Below are positions 1 through 7,121 of a DNA stretch of 42,054 nt, piece after piece. Below the pieces are notes generated by a model, which saw nothing but the letters and a program-made list of their open reading frames with translations, searched no databases and had not been told where the DNA came from. A program made the position numbers and the translations under genes. Where the stretch lies: NCBI GenBank assembly GCA_025981625.1, contig JAICXF010000010.1, forward strand, positions 1 to 42,054, in the 5' to 3' direction. Within the stretch, counting starts at the first letter, position 1; every line of letters starts with the position of its first letter. Source of the stretch: Sphingomonas sp. GTDB lineage: Bacteria; Pseudomonadota; Alphaproteobacteria; Sphingomonadales; Sphingomonadaceae.

Positions 1-99
1 AGAGGGACCATCGAGCGGAGATTCAATGGTATTGGGAGCGTGGTGCAGGCACGCCAACCGACAAGACATGGGGCTACTAACTCACGTTCAAGACTGGAA

Positions 100-185
100 T
101 GGTGCCCCTGGTCCGACTCGAACGGACACTCCGGTGAAGGAACTCGATTTTGAGTCGAGCGCGTCTACCATTCCGCCACAGGGGC
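100..185 (-). tRNA. tRNA-Leu, anticodon CAA
   Basis: Read on the minus strand this folds as a complete class II tRNA. It has a 7-bp acceptor stem GCCCCTG/CAGGGGC, a D-arm with the Leu-type GCGGAATGGTAGACGC, a 5-bp anticodon stem CTCGA/TCGAG around loop CTCAAAA (anticodon CAA, reads UUG), a long variable arm, and a T-arm GTCCG-TTCGAGT-CGGAC. The 3' CCA is encoded at 100-102. It lies downstream of the DUF805 gene on the same strand. Confidence 0.96.
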
Positions 186-233
186 ACGCGAGGCCGTAGC
201 TAGCGACGCGTGCCCGATGCGGCAACCGGCAGT

Positions 234-743
234 TTACTCCGCCGGAACGGCACCCGTGGCATTGCCGTAGGGGTTCGGACCATAGCGATTCTCACCCGGC
301 GTGCCCGGCAGGACCATCAGGACCAGCATAATGATCGCGCAAACCAAGCCGACGATCGACAGCAGGCCCACGGCACCAAGCGCCGCCAAGCCGCCGCCGC
401 TGCGCAGGGCCATGACACTGAGGATCGCGACGAGCAGATAGGGGACGATCAACAGCAGCCACCATGCGCTGCGATTGGTGTCGTGCAGCCGCCGGACGCC
501 GACCGCGATTCCCGGAACGATGGTCGCCAGCCAAAGCAGCGCGGTGAGCGGCCCGTAGAAGCCGAACACCATTCCCTTGAGCCCGGTGATGCTCTCGACG
601 ATGCTGAGCACGATAAAGGCGATGATCAGGCCCAGCGCGTACCACCAATATTCGGCGCGAGGCGCGCGCCCGCTGAAGTCGGCGTATTTTTCGACGATCG
701 GCCGCTTCGCCCAGTCGACCGGAGTCATGCTGTTCGGATTCAT
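234..743 (-). CDS. DUF805 family inner-membrane protein
   Basis: A 169-residue membrane protein of the DUF805 (YhaH-like) family, whose function is not known. Family marks are the N-terminal F-S-G-R-A-P-R-A-E-Y-W-W segment (about residues 23-34), the loop P-G-I-A-V-G-V-R-R-L-H-D-T (about 77-89) followed by an aromatic W-W pair, and the C-terminal P-G-T-P-G-E-N-R-Y-G-P-N-P motif. Hydrophobic stretches near residues 35-52, 64-82, 95-112 and 120-145 suggest four membrane helices. The ATG at 741-743 gives the usual family N-terminus. The long plus-strand frame over the same bases is a high-GC shadow. Confidence 0.9.
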   Translation of the reverse strand: MNPNSMTPVDWAKRPIVEKYADFSGRAPRAEYWWYALGLIIAFIVLSIVESITGLKGMVFGFYGPLTALLWLATIVPGIAVGVRRLHDTNRSAWWLLLIVPYLLVAILSVMALRSGGGLAALGAVGLLSIVGLVCAIIMLVLMVLPGTPGENRYGPNPYGNATGAVPAE

Positions 744-800
744 CGGTTATTCTCCCCTTTTTCGACAACGAGATGCTAACCGCTGATTTCGCTCGCGCAA

Positions 801-2309
801 CTAATTCCTCGGGGCCTGCCGCCGATAGCTTAGGGCTTCGGCCACATGGATCCGACCGACCTGGTCCGCGCCGGCGAGGTCGGCGATCGTTCGCGCCACT
901 CTGAGCACCCGATGAAACCCCCGCGCCGACAGGTGCATCGCCGCCGCCGCATCCGCGAGCAGCTTGCGGCCAGGCTCATCCGGCGTCGCCACCCTGTCGA
1001 GCAGCTCGCCATCCGCCTCGGCGTTCGTACGAGGACCATGGCCGTTGTAGCGCTCGGCCTGGAGGTTGCGCGCCGCCGCGACACGCCGGCCGACCTCGGC
1101 GCTTCCCTCAGCGGGCGGCGGCAAGGTGAGGTCGGCCGCCGACACGCTGGGCACCTCCACATGGAGGTCGATTCGGTCGAGCAGCGGGCCGGACACCCGC
1201 GCCTGATAGTCGGCGGCGCACCGAGGAGCCCGGCTGCAGGCGAGCGCGGGATCGCCGAGATGGCCGCAGCGGCACGGGTTCATCGCCGCGATCAGCTGGA
1301 CGCGGGCCGGGAAGGTCACGTGGGTGTTCGCTCGGGCGACGCTGACGCTGCCGGTCTCCAGCGGCTGGCGAAGCGAGTCGAGCACCGGCCGCTGGAATTC
1401 GGGCAATTCATCGAGGAACAGGACTCCGAGGTGGGCGAGGCTGATCTCGCCCGGGCGGACCCGAAGGCCGCCGCCGACGAGCGCGGGCATGGAGGCGCTG
1501 TGGTGCGGCGCTCTAAACGGCCGCCGGCGCCGGATCCTCCCGCCGCTCAGCTCACCCGCGACCGAAGCCACCATCGACACTTCGAGCGCCTCGCTCGGCT
1601 GAAGCGGAGGCAAGATGCCGGGAAGGCACGCCGCGAGCAGCGACTTGCCCGCGCCGGGCGGCCCGCTCATCAGCAAGTTGTGACCCCCCGCGGCAGCAAT
1701 TTCGAGCGCGCGCTTGGCGACCTCCTGCCCCTTCACCTGCGCCAGGTCCGGACCGCCACCGGGCGGCTCGGCATCGGCGGCAATTGGCTGCGGGACCAGG
1801 GACGTGCCCTTCAAATGCGCGAGCAGCGCCAGCAGGTCTGGCGCGGCAATCACATCCAGCTCCCCTGCCCAGCTCGCTTCGCTTCCCTGCGCGGCGGGAC
1901 AGATCAGCCCCTTGTCCTGTCCGGAGGCATGAATCGCAGCGAGCAATACCCCGGGCGACGCCGTGATTCGGCCGTCCAGGCATAGCTCCCCCACGGCGAT
2001 GTAGTGCGAGAGCGTCTCGGCGTCGGTCGCACCGATCGCCGCCAATAAGCCGAGCGCAATCGGCAGATCGTAGTGTGAACCCTCCTTGGGAAGGTCGGCG
2101 GGCGACAGATTCACGGTGATCACCTTGGGGGGCAGCGCGAGCCCGATCGCGGTCAGCGCCGCGCGCACCCGCTCGCGGCTCTCGCGAACCGCATTGTCGG
2201 GCAGACCCACGATGGTGAACCGCGGCAGACCCGAGGAGAGCTGCACCTGCACCTCGACCCCGCGGGCCTCGAGACCAAGGTAAGCGACAGTGGCGACGGT
2301 CGCGGCCAT
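801..2309 (-). CDS. comM: YifB/ComM family Mg-chelatase-like AAA+ ATPase
   Basis: 502 residues, full family length. ComM is a hexameric helicase that promotes branch migration during integration of transformed DNA in naturally competent bacteria. Non-competent bacteria also keep it, with a less clear role. The N-terminal ChlI-like domain covers about residues 20-170. The AAA+ core begins with Walker A G-P-P-G-A-G-K-S at 216-223, followed by a Walker B F-L-D-E-L-P-E-F and the family's Cys-rich A-M-N-P-C-R-C-G-H insertion. The C-terminal Mg-chelatase domain ends near the stop. The gene is divergent from the PGPGW gene. dprA, another recombination-mediator gene of transformation, lies at 34178-35263, but both are widespread, so competence is not proven. 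Confidence 0.95.
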   Translation of the reverse strand: MAATVATVAYLGLEARGVEVQVQLSSGLPRFTIVGLPDNAVRESRERVRAALTAIGLALPPKVITVNLSPADLPKEGSHYDLPIALGLLAAIGATDAETLSHYIAVGELCLDGRITASPGVLLAAIHASGQDKGLICPAAQGSEASWAGELDVIAAPDLLALLAHLKGTSLVPQPIAADAEPPGGGPDLAQVKGQEVAKRALEIAAAGGHNLLMSGPPGAGKSLLAACLPGILPPLQPSEALEVSMVASVAGELSGGRIRRRRPFRAPHHSASMPALVGGGLRVRPGEISLAHLGVLFLDELPEFQRPVLDSLRQPLETGSVSVARANTHVTFPARVQLIAAMNPCRCGHLGDPALACSRAPRCAADYQARVSGPLLDRIDLHVEVPSVSAADLTLPPPAEGSAEVGRRVAAARNLQAERYNGHGPRTNAEADGELLDRVATPDEPGRKLLADAAAAMHLSARGFHRVLRVARTIADLAGADQVGRIHVAEALSYRRQAPRN

Positions 2310-2439
2310 CAGGCCCCGCCCCTCGAACCCAACACTCTACGCAGACATCCCCCTAGCTCGGCGAAGTGTAGCTAGACCCCTCCGGACCTATGTCGCAAGC
2401 GTCTTGCGCTCACTGAGGTGTGTCACCACATCAACACGC

Positions 2440-2751
2440 ATGATCCGGCGAGAGACATGGCGCAAGTTGCTCGACAACCCGATTGTCGAATGGTCGATCT
2501 TCGTTCTTGGCGTGGTCCTCTTGGCGGTTTCGCCCCTCGTCGGCGTGATACCCGGTCCAGGCGGAATTGTTGTCGCGGGAATCGGCCTCGCAATGATCCT
2601 GAAAACCAGCATTTGGGCGAAGCGGCGCTATGTGCGGTTCAAGCGCTGGCAGCCCAAGGCGGGACGCTGGAGCGATTGGGCGCTGAGACGCGCCAGCGCG
2701 CAGCGTCGCGAAGCAATCCGCAAGTCGGCAAAGCCGGCCAGTCGCGATTGA
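2440..2751 (+). CDS. small PGPGW-type transmembrane protein
   Basis: A 103-residue basic membrane protein starting MIRRETWRKLL. It has a hydrophobic hairpin (about residues 20-60) whose turn carries V-I-P-G-P-G-G, matching the Pfam PGPGW family of putative transmembrane proteins. The tail is rich in Lys and Arg, as expected for a cytoplasmic end. The function is unknown. The open frame extends upstream to an ATG at 2290 inside comM, but the extra 50 residues look non-coding and the family begins near the membrane segment, so the ATG at 2440 is preferred. No strong ribosome site is visible. The gene ends just before the hairpin that precedes rpmH. Confidence 0.75.
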   Translation: MIRRETWRKLLDNPIVEWSIFVLGVVLLAVSPLVGVIPGPGGIVVAGIGLAMILKTSIWAKRRYVRFKRWQPKAGRWSDWALRRASAQRREAIRKSAKPASRD

Positions 2752-2789
2752 CTTCTCCGCCGCCCTCCACTATCGGCGCGACCAACAGC

Positions 2790-2815
2790 GGCTGCCTATT
2801 GGGCGGCCCTTTTTT
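2790..2815 (+). terminator. hairpin with T-run ahead of rpmH (terminator or attenuator)
   Basis: GGCTGCC (2790-2796) pairs with GGCGGCC (2802-2808) around a 5-base loop, including one G-U pair, and is followed by C and six Ts (2810-2815). This is the form of an intrinsic terminator. It follows the PGPGW gene by 38 bases and ends only 29 bases before the rpmH ATG. It could end the upstream transcript, or act as an attenuator in the rpmH leader if the promoter lies upstream, where a TTGACT -35-like hexamer sits at 2748-2753. Confidence 0.6.
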
Positions 2816-2844
2816 CTTTGTATCTGAACTTAAAGGCATGAGCG

Positions 2845-2979
2845 ATGAAGCGCACCTTCCAGCCGAGCAACCTGGTCCGCAAGCGGCGTCACGGGTTCCG
2901 GTCCCGCATGGCGACGGTCGGCGGCCGCAAGGTGCTGAATGCCCGCCGCGGGCGCGGCCGCAAGAAGCTCAGCGCCTAG
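2845..2979 (+). CDS. rpmH: 50S ribosomal protein L34
   Basis: 44 residues, the full family length, starting [18 protein letters not shown] and ending in the usual basic tail (G-R-G-R-K-K-L-S-A). It is a small RNA-binding protein of the large ribosomal subunit. An AAGG ribosome site at 2833-2836 sits 8 bases before the ATG, an ideal spacing. It heads the conserved rpmH-rnpA-yidD-yidC cluster. The rnpA reading frame stays open across the whole of rpmH in the +2 frame, and an ATG in that frame lies at 2838, seven bases before this start. Confidence 0.98.
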   Translation: MKRTFQPSNLVRKRRHGFRSRMATVGGRKVLNARRGRGRKKLSA

Positions 2980-2984
2980 TCACG

Positions 2985-3305
2985 ATCAAGAAGCGCGCGG
3001 ATTTCGTCGCCGCGAACGGCGGCATGCGCGCGACCACCCCCGGCTTCGTCCTGCTCGTCCGCGACCGGAGGGATTCGGATCCGGCCATGCGCGTGGGGTT
3101 CACGGTCACCAAGAAGATCGGCGGCGCGGTCGTTCGCAACCGAATGAAGCGCCGGTTCCGCGCCCTCGCGCGGGAACTGGTGCTCGCGAAGGGTCTTGCT
3201 GGTGCGGATCATGTGATGATCGGCCGCGCCAAGGGCATCGAACGCGACTTCGCCCTTCTTCGCTCGGAGCTCGCCGGCGCGCTCGATCGATTGCACCGCC
3301 AGTGA
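2985..3305 (+). CDS. rnpA: ribonuclease P protein component (start uncertain)
   Basis: This is the protein subunit that helps RNase P RNA bind the 5' leader of precursor tRNAs. The conserved core runs from [11 protein letters not shown] to the C-terminus and includes the signature [10 protein letters not shown] helix. The left coordinate marks the edge of the conserved region, not a proven start. Codons there are CTA, GTC, ACG and ATC, none an ordinary start. The first ATG inside is at 3024 and would remove the conserved N-terminal helix. The only upstream in-frame ATG is at 2838, before rpmH, which would give a 155-residue protein encoded across rpmH. The stop overlaps the yidD GTG. Confidence 0.9.
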   Translation: MKKRADFVAANGGMRATTPGFVLLVRDRRDSDPAMRVGFTVTKKIGGAVVRNRMKRRFRALARELVLAKGLAGADHVMIGRAKGIERDFALLRSELAGALDRLHRQ

Positions 3306-3514
3306 TCGGAAAAGCGATGATCCTGGTCGCGCGCGCCTGGCAAAAAGGCCCGTCGCAAGTCCTGCCCCCCAGCTGCCGCTACCAGCCGAGCTGTTCGGCC
3401 TATGCGATCACCGCAATACAGCGCTATGGGGCCGCGCGCGGGGGCTGGATGGCGCTGAAGCGCATCTGCCGCTGCCACCCCTGGGGCGGCCAGGGCCACG
3501 ACCCGGTACCGTGA
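3302..3514 (+). CDS. yidD: membrane protein insertion efficiency factor YidD
   Basis: A 70-residue protein of the YidD (DUF37) family, a small inner-membrane-associated protein that aids YidC-dependent insertion. The family signature is clear: [11 protein letters not shown] (about residues 24-34), then the [23 protein letters not shown] ending. The GTG at 3302 overlaps the rnpA stop as GTGA, which suggests translational coupling. An ATG at 3317 would give 65 residues and is the alternative. yidC follows 13 bases after the stop. Confidence 0.94.
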   Translation: MIGKAMILVARAWQKGPSQVLPPSCRYQPSCSAYAITAIQRYGAARGGWMALKRICRCHPWGGQGHDPVP

Positions 3515-3527
3515 GGATCAGATTTCA

Positions 3528-5234
3528 GTGAACGACAGCAAGAATTTGGTCCTCGCCGCATTACTCAGCCTGCTCGTGCTGGTTGGATGGACCTGGGCCT
3601 CGAACCGCTATTTTCCGACGGCCAACCCGCCGAGCACGAAGATCGAAGCGGGCAAGCAGCAGCCGCTACCACAGCCGAGCGTTCAGCCGTCGGCGCCGGC
3701 CGCGCCGAAGGTGCGCCAGTCGGTCAGCGCGGCGCTGGCCTCGGCGCCGCGCGTCAGCATCAGCACGCCGTTCCTGTCGGGCTCGATCGACCTCAAAGGC
3801 GCGGAGATCGACGATCTTCAACTGCTCGGTCACAAGCAGACGATCGCCAAGAATTCCCCGCCCGTCCGGCTGCTTTCGCCGGTCGGCACATCGGAAGCCT
3901 ATTTTGCGCAGTTCGGCTGGACCGCGCAGGGCGGCCAGGCGCCCGCGCTCGACGCGACATGGAGGGCGGACAGCACGCAGCTAACGCCCGGCCACCCGGT
4001 AACCCTGACGACCCAGACGGCGGACGGGACGCGCTACAAAATCCGGATCGCGGTCGATGACGGTTATCTGTTCACGATCCAGCAGAGCGTCACCAACACT
4101 TCGGGACACCCGTTCATCGTCCGGCCGATCGGGCTGGTGAGCCGCGCCACCCAATCGGCGGACCGGTCGACCTGGCAAAACCACGTCGGCCCGATCGGCG
4201 TGTTCGACGGCAAGGCCAATTACGACGTCAACTGGAAGGACCTCGATCAGGGCAAGCCGGAGAATTTCGACAACGCGCCCGGCTGGCTCGGCTTCACCGA
4301 CAAATATTGGCTGACGGCGCTGGCACCGCAGGGCGCGATGAATGCCGAGTTCCGTCACTCGCCGAGCGGCGGCTATCAGGCCGATTATGTTCTCGCGCCG
4401 CAAACGATCGCGCCGGGCCAGACCCTCTCGAGCCAAACGCGCCTGTTTGCCGGAGCGAAGGAGAAGAGCTGGCTAAATCGCTATGAGCAGGCGGGGCTGA
4501 CCCAGTTCAGCTATGCGATCGACTGGGGCTGGTTCCACTGGTTCATGATCCCGATTTTCGACCTGCTGCTGTTCCTGTTCAACACGCTCGGCAATTTCGG
4601 CGTGGCGATCATCTGCCTGACGTTCATCGTGCGGGCGATCATGTTCCCGGTCGCCCAGAAGCAGTTCCAGTCGATGGCGGCGATGCGCAAGATTCAGCCG
4701 AAGATGAAGGCGCTGCAGGAGCGCTTCAAGGACGACAAGCAGCGCCTGCAGCAGGAGACGATGAAGCTGTACCAGGCGGAGAAGATCAATCCGGCGGCCG
4801 GCTGCCTTCCCATCGTGCTCCAGATTCCGGTGTTTTACGCGCTCTACAAGACGCTCGTGGTCAGCGTCGAAATGCGCCATCAGCCTTTCATTTTCTGGAT
4901 CAAGGACCTTTCGGCTCCCGATCCGCTGACGCCGGTCAATCTGTTCGGGCTGCTGCATTTCGCGCCGCCGGCGATGCTTGCGATCGGCGTCCTCCCGATC
5001 CTGGTCGGCGCAACCCAGTGGATTTCGATGAAGCTGAACCCGCAGCCGATGGACCCCGCCCAGGCGCAGATTTTCGCGCTGATGCCGTGGTTCCTGGTCT
5101 TCATCATGGCGCCGTTCGCTGCGGGGCTGCAGCTCTACTGGATCACCAACAATTTGCTGACCATTGCCCAGCAATGGTTTCTGTACCGCAAGTTCGGGCT
5201 GCACCTGTCGGACACGCATCCGGTTCAGTCATGA
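3528..5234 (+). CDS. yidC: membrane protein insertase YidC
   Basis: 568 residues, typical of the long Gram-negative form. YidC inserts and folds inner-membrane proteins, alone or with SecYEG. The sequence shows an N-terminal membrane anchor (about 8-26), a Pro/Ala-rich linker, a large periplasmic beta domain to about residue 330, and the conserved insertase domain with five membrane segments. That domain includes N-P-A-A-G-C-L-P-I-V-L-Q-I-P-V-F-Y-A-L-Y and the final L-Q-L-Y-W-I-T-N-N. The start is GTG, with GAGG at 3513-3516. A family A palindromic repeat begins nine bases after the stop. Confidence 0.97.
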   Translation: MNDSKNLVLAALLSLLVLVGWTWASNRYFPTANPPSTKIEAGKQQPLPQPSVQPSAPAAPKVRQSVSAALASAPRVSISTPFLSGSIDLKGAEIDDLQLLGHKQTIAKNSPPVRLLSPVGTSEAYFAQFGWTAQGGQAPALDATWRADSTQLTPGHPVTLTTQTADGTRYKIRIAVDDGYLFTIQQSVTNTSGHPFIVRPIGLVSRATQSADRSTWQNHVGPIGVFDGKANYDVNWKDLDQGKPENFDNAPGWLGFTDKYWLTALAPQGAMNAEFRHSPSGGYQADYVLAPQTIAPGQTLSSQTRLFAGAKEKSWLNRYEQAGLTQFSYAIDWGWFHWFMIPIFDLLLFLFNTLGNFGVAIICLTFIVRAIMFPVAQKQFQSMAAMRKIQPKMKALQERFKDDKQRLQQETMKLYQAEKINPAAGCLPIVLQIPVFYALYKTLVVSVEMRHQPFIFWIKDLSAPDPLTPVNLFGLLHFAPPAMLAIGVLPILVGATQWISMKLNPQPMDPAQAQIFALMPWFLVFIMAPFAAGLQLYWITNNLLTIAQQWFLYRKFGLHLSDTHPVQS

Positions 5235-5243
5235 TAGCCTCTT

Positions 5244-5313
5244 CGTCATTGCGAGCGCAGCGAAGCAATCCAGACCTGGATTGCCGCGTCGCCTACGGCT
5301 CCTCGAAATGACG
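5244..5313. repeat. palindromic repeat, family A, copy 1 (contains the yihA start codon)
   Basis: A 70-base element with ends CGTCATTGCGAG and CTCGAAATGACG (one mismatch as inverted repeats) and an inner perfect 9-bp stem GCAATCCAG/CTGGATTGC. A second copy with the same first 27 bases is at 35876-35950. Its right end supplies the ATG-ACG that begins yihA (5308-5313). Elements with this CATTGCGAG...GCAATCC form are common in alphaproteobacterial genomes. Confidence 0.85.
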
Positions 5314-5952
5314 GCGAACCGAAGTGAAGAATTGGCCGAACAAGCCCGCAAGCTCTTCGCGGGCCGGATCGAGTTCCTGAAGTCAGCGCCGGGGCTCGAG
5401 TTTCTGCCCGACCCGGTGGTGCCGGAGATCGCCTTCGCGGGACGCTCGAACGTCGGCAAAAGTTCGCTCCTCAACGCACTCATCAACCGCAAGGCGATGG
5501 CGCGCACGTCGAACACGCCGGGGCGCACGCAGGAGCTCAACTTCTTCGAGGTCGGTGAGCCGCTCCAGCTGCGGCTGGTCGACATGCCGGGCTATGGCTT
5601 TGCGGAAGCGCCCAAGGATCTGGTCAGACGCTGGAAGCATCTGGTGAACGATTATCTGCGCGGCCGGACCGTGCTGAAGCGTGCGCTCGTCCTCGTCGAT
5701 TCACGCCACGGGCTGAAGGAAGTGGACCGCGAGATGATGCGCATGCTCGACGATGCAGCGGTCGGCTATCATCTGGTGCTCACCAAAGGCGACAAGGTGA
5801 AGCCGAGCGCCCTCGGGCCGCTGTATGAGTCAACCGCGACCGAAGCCCGCAAGCATCCGGCCGCGCACCCGGCGATCTTCACGACCTCGAGCGAAACGGG
5901 TAGCGGCATCGCCGAACTCCGGACGGCCATCTACGAAGCCGCGACGTCCTAG
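5308..5952 (+). CDS. yihA: ribosome biogenesis GTP-binding protein YihA/YsxC (EngB)
   Basis: 214 residues, family length. It is a TrmE-Era-EngA-YihA GTPase needed for assembly of the large ribosomal subunit. G1 is G-R-S-N-V-G-K-S (45-52), G2 lies in the T-S-N-T-P-G-R-T-Q segment (67-75), G3 is D-M-P-G (92-95), and G4 is the T-K-G-D pattern in L-V-L-T-K-G-D-K. The chosen ATG at 5308 gives the usual N-terminus. It lies inside the right end of a palindromic repeat and has no clear ribosome site. The open frame upstream would run through the repeat and yidC, so an earlier start is unlikely. The GST gene follows after 10 bases. Confidence 0.95.
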   Translation: MTANRSEELAEQARKLFAGRIEFLKSAPGLEFLPDPVVPEIAFAGRSNVGKSSLLNALINRKAMARTSNTPGRTQELNFFEVGEPLQLRLVDMPGYGFAEAPKDLVRRWKHLVNDYLRGRTVLKRALVLVDSRHGLKEVDREMMRMLDDAAVGYHLVLTKGDKVKPSALGPLYESTATEARKHPAAHPAIFTTSSETGSGIAELRTAIYEAATS

Positions 5953-5962
5953 GGAGACGAGC

Positions 5963-6631
5963 TTGTTCAAGTTGATCATCGGCAACCGCGCTTACTCCAG
6001 CTGGTCGATGCGCGGGTGGCTGGCGTGCAAGCAGTCGGGCGAGGAGTTCGACGAGCTGGTCGTTCCGATGTTCGACGCCGACTGGGAGAAGCGCCGCGAA
6101 GGCGACGAGTTCGCCCCTTCGCTCGGCAAGGTGCCGATCCTGTGGGACGGCGAAATCGTTGTGTGGGACAGCCTCGCGATCGTCGAATTTCTCGCTGACC
6201 GCTGCGGAAGCGCGCTCTTCTGGCCGGAAGATGAGGGCGCTCGCGGAATGGCGCGGTCGATGGCGGCGGAAATGCACTCGAGCTTTGCGAACGTCCGCCG
6301 CGAACTGCCGATGAACGTCCGCAAGAGCTTTCCCGCCAAGGAGCTCAATCAGCCGGTGCGCGACGAGATCGATCGCATTCTCCAGCTATGGGCGCAGGCG
6401 CGCGCGAGGTTCGGTGGAACCGGTGACTTCCTGTTTGGAGACTGGTGCGCGGCGGACATCATGTATGCCCCGGTGGTCACTCGGCTGATCACTTACTCCG
6501 TCCGCGTGCCAAGCTTCGCCGGAAACTACATGAAGCACGTGCTGTCGCACCCGCACGTCGCCGAATGGATCGACAAGGCGCAGGACGAGCCCTGGGTCAT
6601 CGACCAGTACGAGACCGGAAAGGCCGTCTAG
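5963..6631 (+). CDS. glutathione S-transferase family protein
   Basis: 222 residues with the two-domain GST layout: an N-terminal thioredoxin-like fold and an all-helical C-terminal domain. The segment N-R-A-Y-S-S-W-S-M-R-G-W-L (about 8-20) carries candidate catalytic Ser residues. K-V-P-I-L-W-D-G (about 56-63) contains the cis-Pro of the glutathione site, followed by the D-S-L-A-I-V-E-F-L-A-D glutathione-binding helix. The substrate is unknown. The start is TTG at 5963, supported by AGGGAGA at 5951-5957. No in-frame ATG lies upstream close enough, and the next ATG would delete the active-site segment. The stop overlaps the convergent cupin gene by 4 bases. Confidence 0.88.
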   Translation: MFKLIIGNRAYSSWSMRGWLACKQSGEEFDELVVPMFDADWEKRREGDEFAPSLGKVPILWDGEIVVWDSLAIVEFLADRCGSALFWPEDEGARGMARSMAAEMHSSFANVRRELPMNVRKSFPAKELNQPVRDEIDRILQLWAQARARFGGTGDFLFGDWCAADIMYAPVVTRLITYSVRVPSFAGNYMKHVLSHPHVAEWIDKAQDEPWVIDQYETGKAV

Positions 6632-7092
6632 GCGCTGCGCTCCGCGGCATAAGGCGTTCCGTCCTTATGCACGTATTGCCCGTCGGCGGTGAACAGCATG
6701 TCGATGTCCGAGTAGCCCCCGCCGGTGCAGATGCCGCCTCCGACCACGACGAAGACGCAATCCTGGCCGCTCTCGTTGCACAGATGATGGCCGTTCGTGC
6801 TGCCCTTGGGCCAGGCGGCGCACTCGCCTGCGCGGAGGAGTGTGCGCCCATCGTCCTCGACCAGCACCGCTTCGCCCTCCAGCATCACCACGAACTCGTC
6901 CTCGCCATCATGCCAGTGGCGTTGCGAGGACCAGCCGCCGGGTTTCAGGACGACGTGGCTGACTCCGAAGTCCGTCAGCCCCGACAGCGGTCCCAGCCGT
7001 CGTTTCCACCGACCCTCGACCTCGCGGTCAAAGGGTGGCGGGTAGCCGGTGGCGTTGTTGGGCTCGATGGACTGAAGGTCGATCTTGGGCAT
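6628..7092 (-). CDS. cupin domain protein
   Basis: 154 residues forming one cupin beta-barrel. Motif 1 is H-W-H-D-G-E-D-E-F-V-V-M-L-E-G (about residues 59-73), giving two His and one Glu as metal ligands. Motif 2 is the G-E-C-A-A-W-P-K-G-S-T-N-G-H-H-L segment with the last His ligand. Such small cupins are enzymes or sugar/metal-binding proteins, and no specific substrate can be inferred here. It ends inside the end of the convergent GST gene and lies 29 bases downstream of the TonB receptor stop, so it may be co-transcribed with that gene. Confidence 0.85.
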   Translation of the reverse strand: MPKIDLQSIEPNNATGYPPPFDREVEGRWKRRLGPLSGLTDFGVSHVVLKPGGWSSQRHWHDGEDEFVVMLEGEAVLVEDDGRTLLRAGECAAWPKGSTNGHHLCNESGQDCVFVVVGGGICTGGGYSDIDMLFTADGQYVHKDGTPYAAERSA

Positions 7093-7121
7093 TCCGCCGA
7101 TCTAGCAACAACAGCCGACGA

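Noticed and set aside
210..779. Plus-strand open frame of 189 codons over the DUF805 gene
   Set aside because: Its protein is rich in Arg, Asp, Gln and His with no recognisable fold, a usual high-GC shadow of the real minus-strand gene. Similar shadows occur over most genes in the window.
2290..2439. N-terminal extension of the PGPGW protein from ATG 2290
   Set aside because: The first 50 residues would overlap the comM start, look like random high-GC translation, and are not expected in the family.
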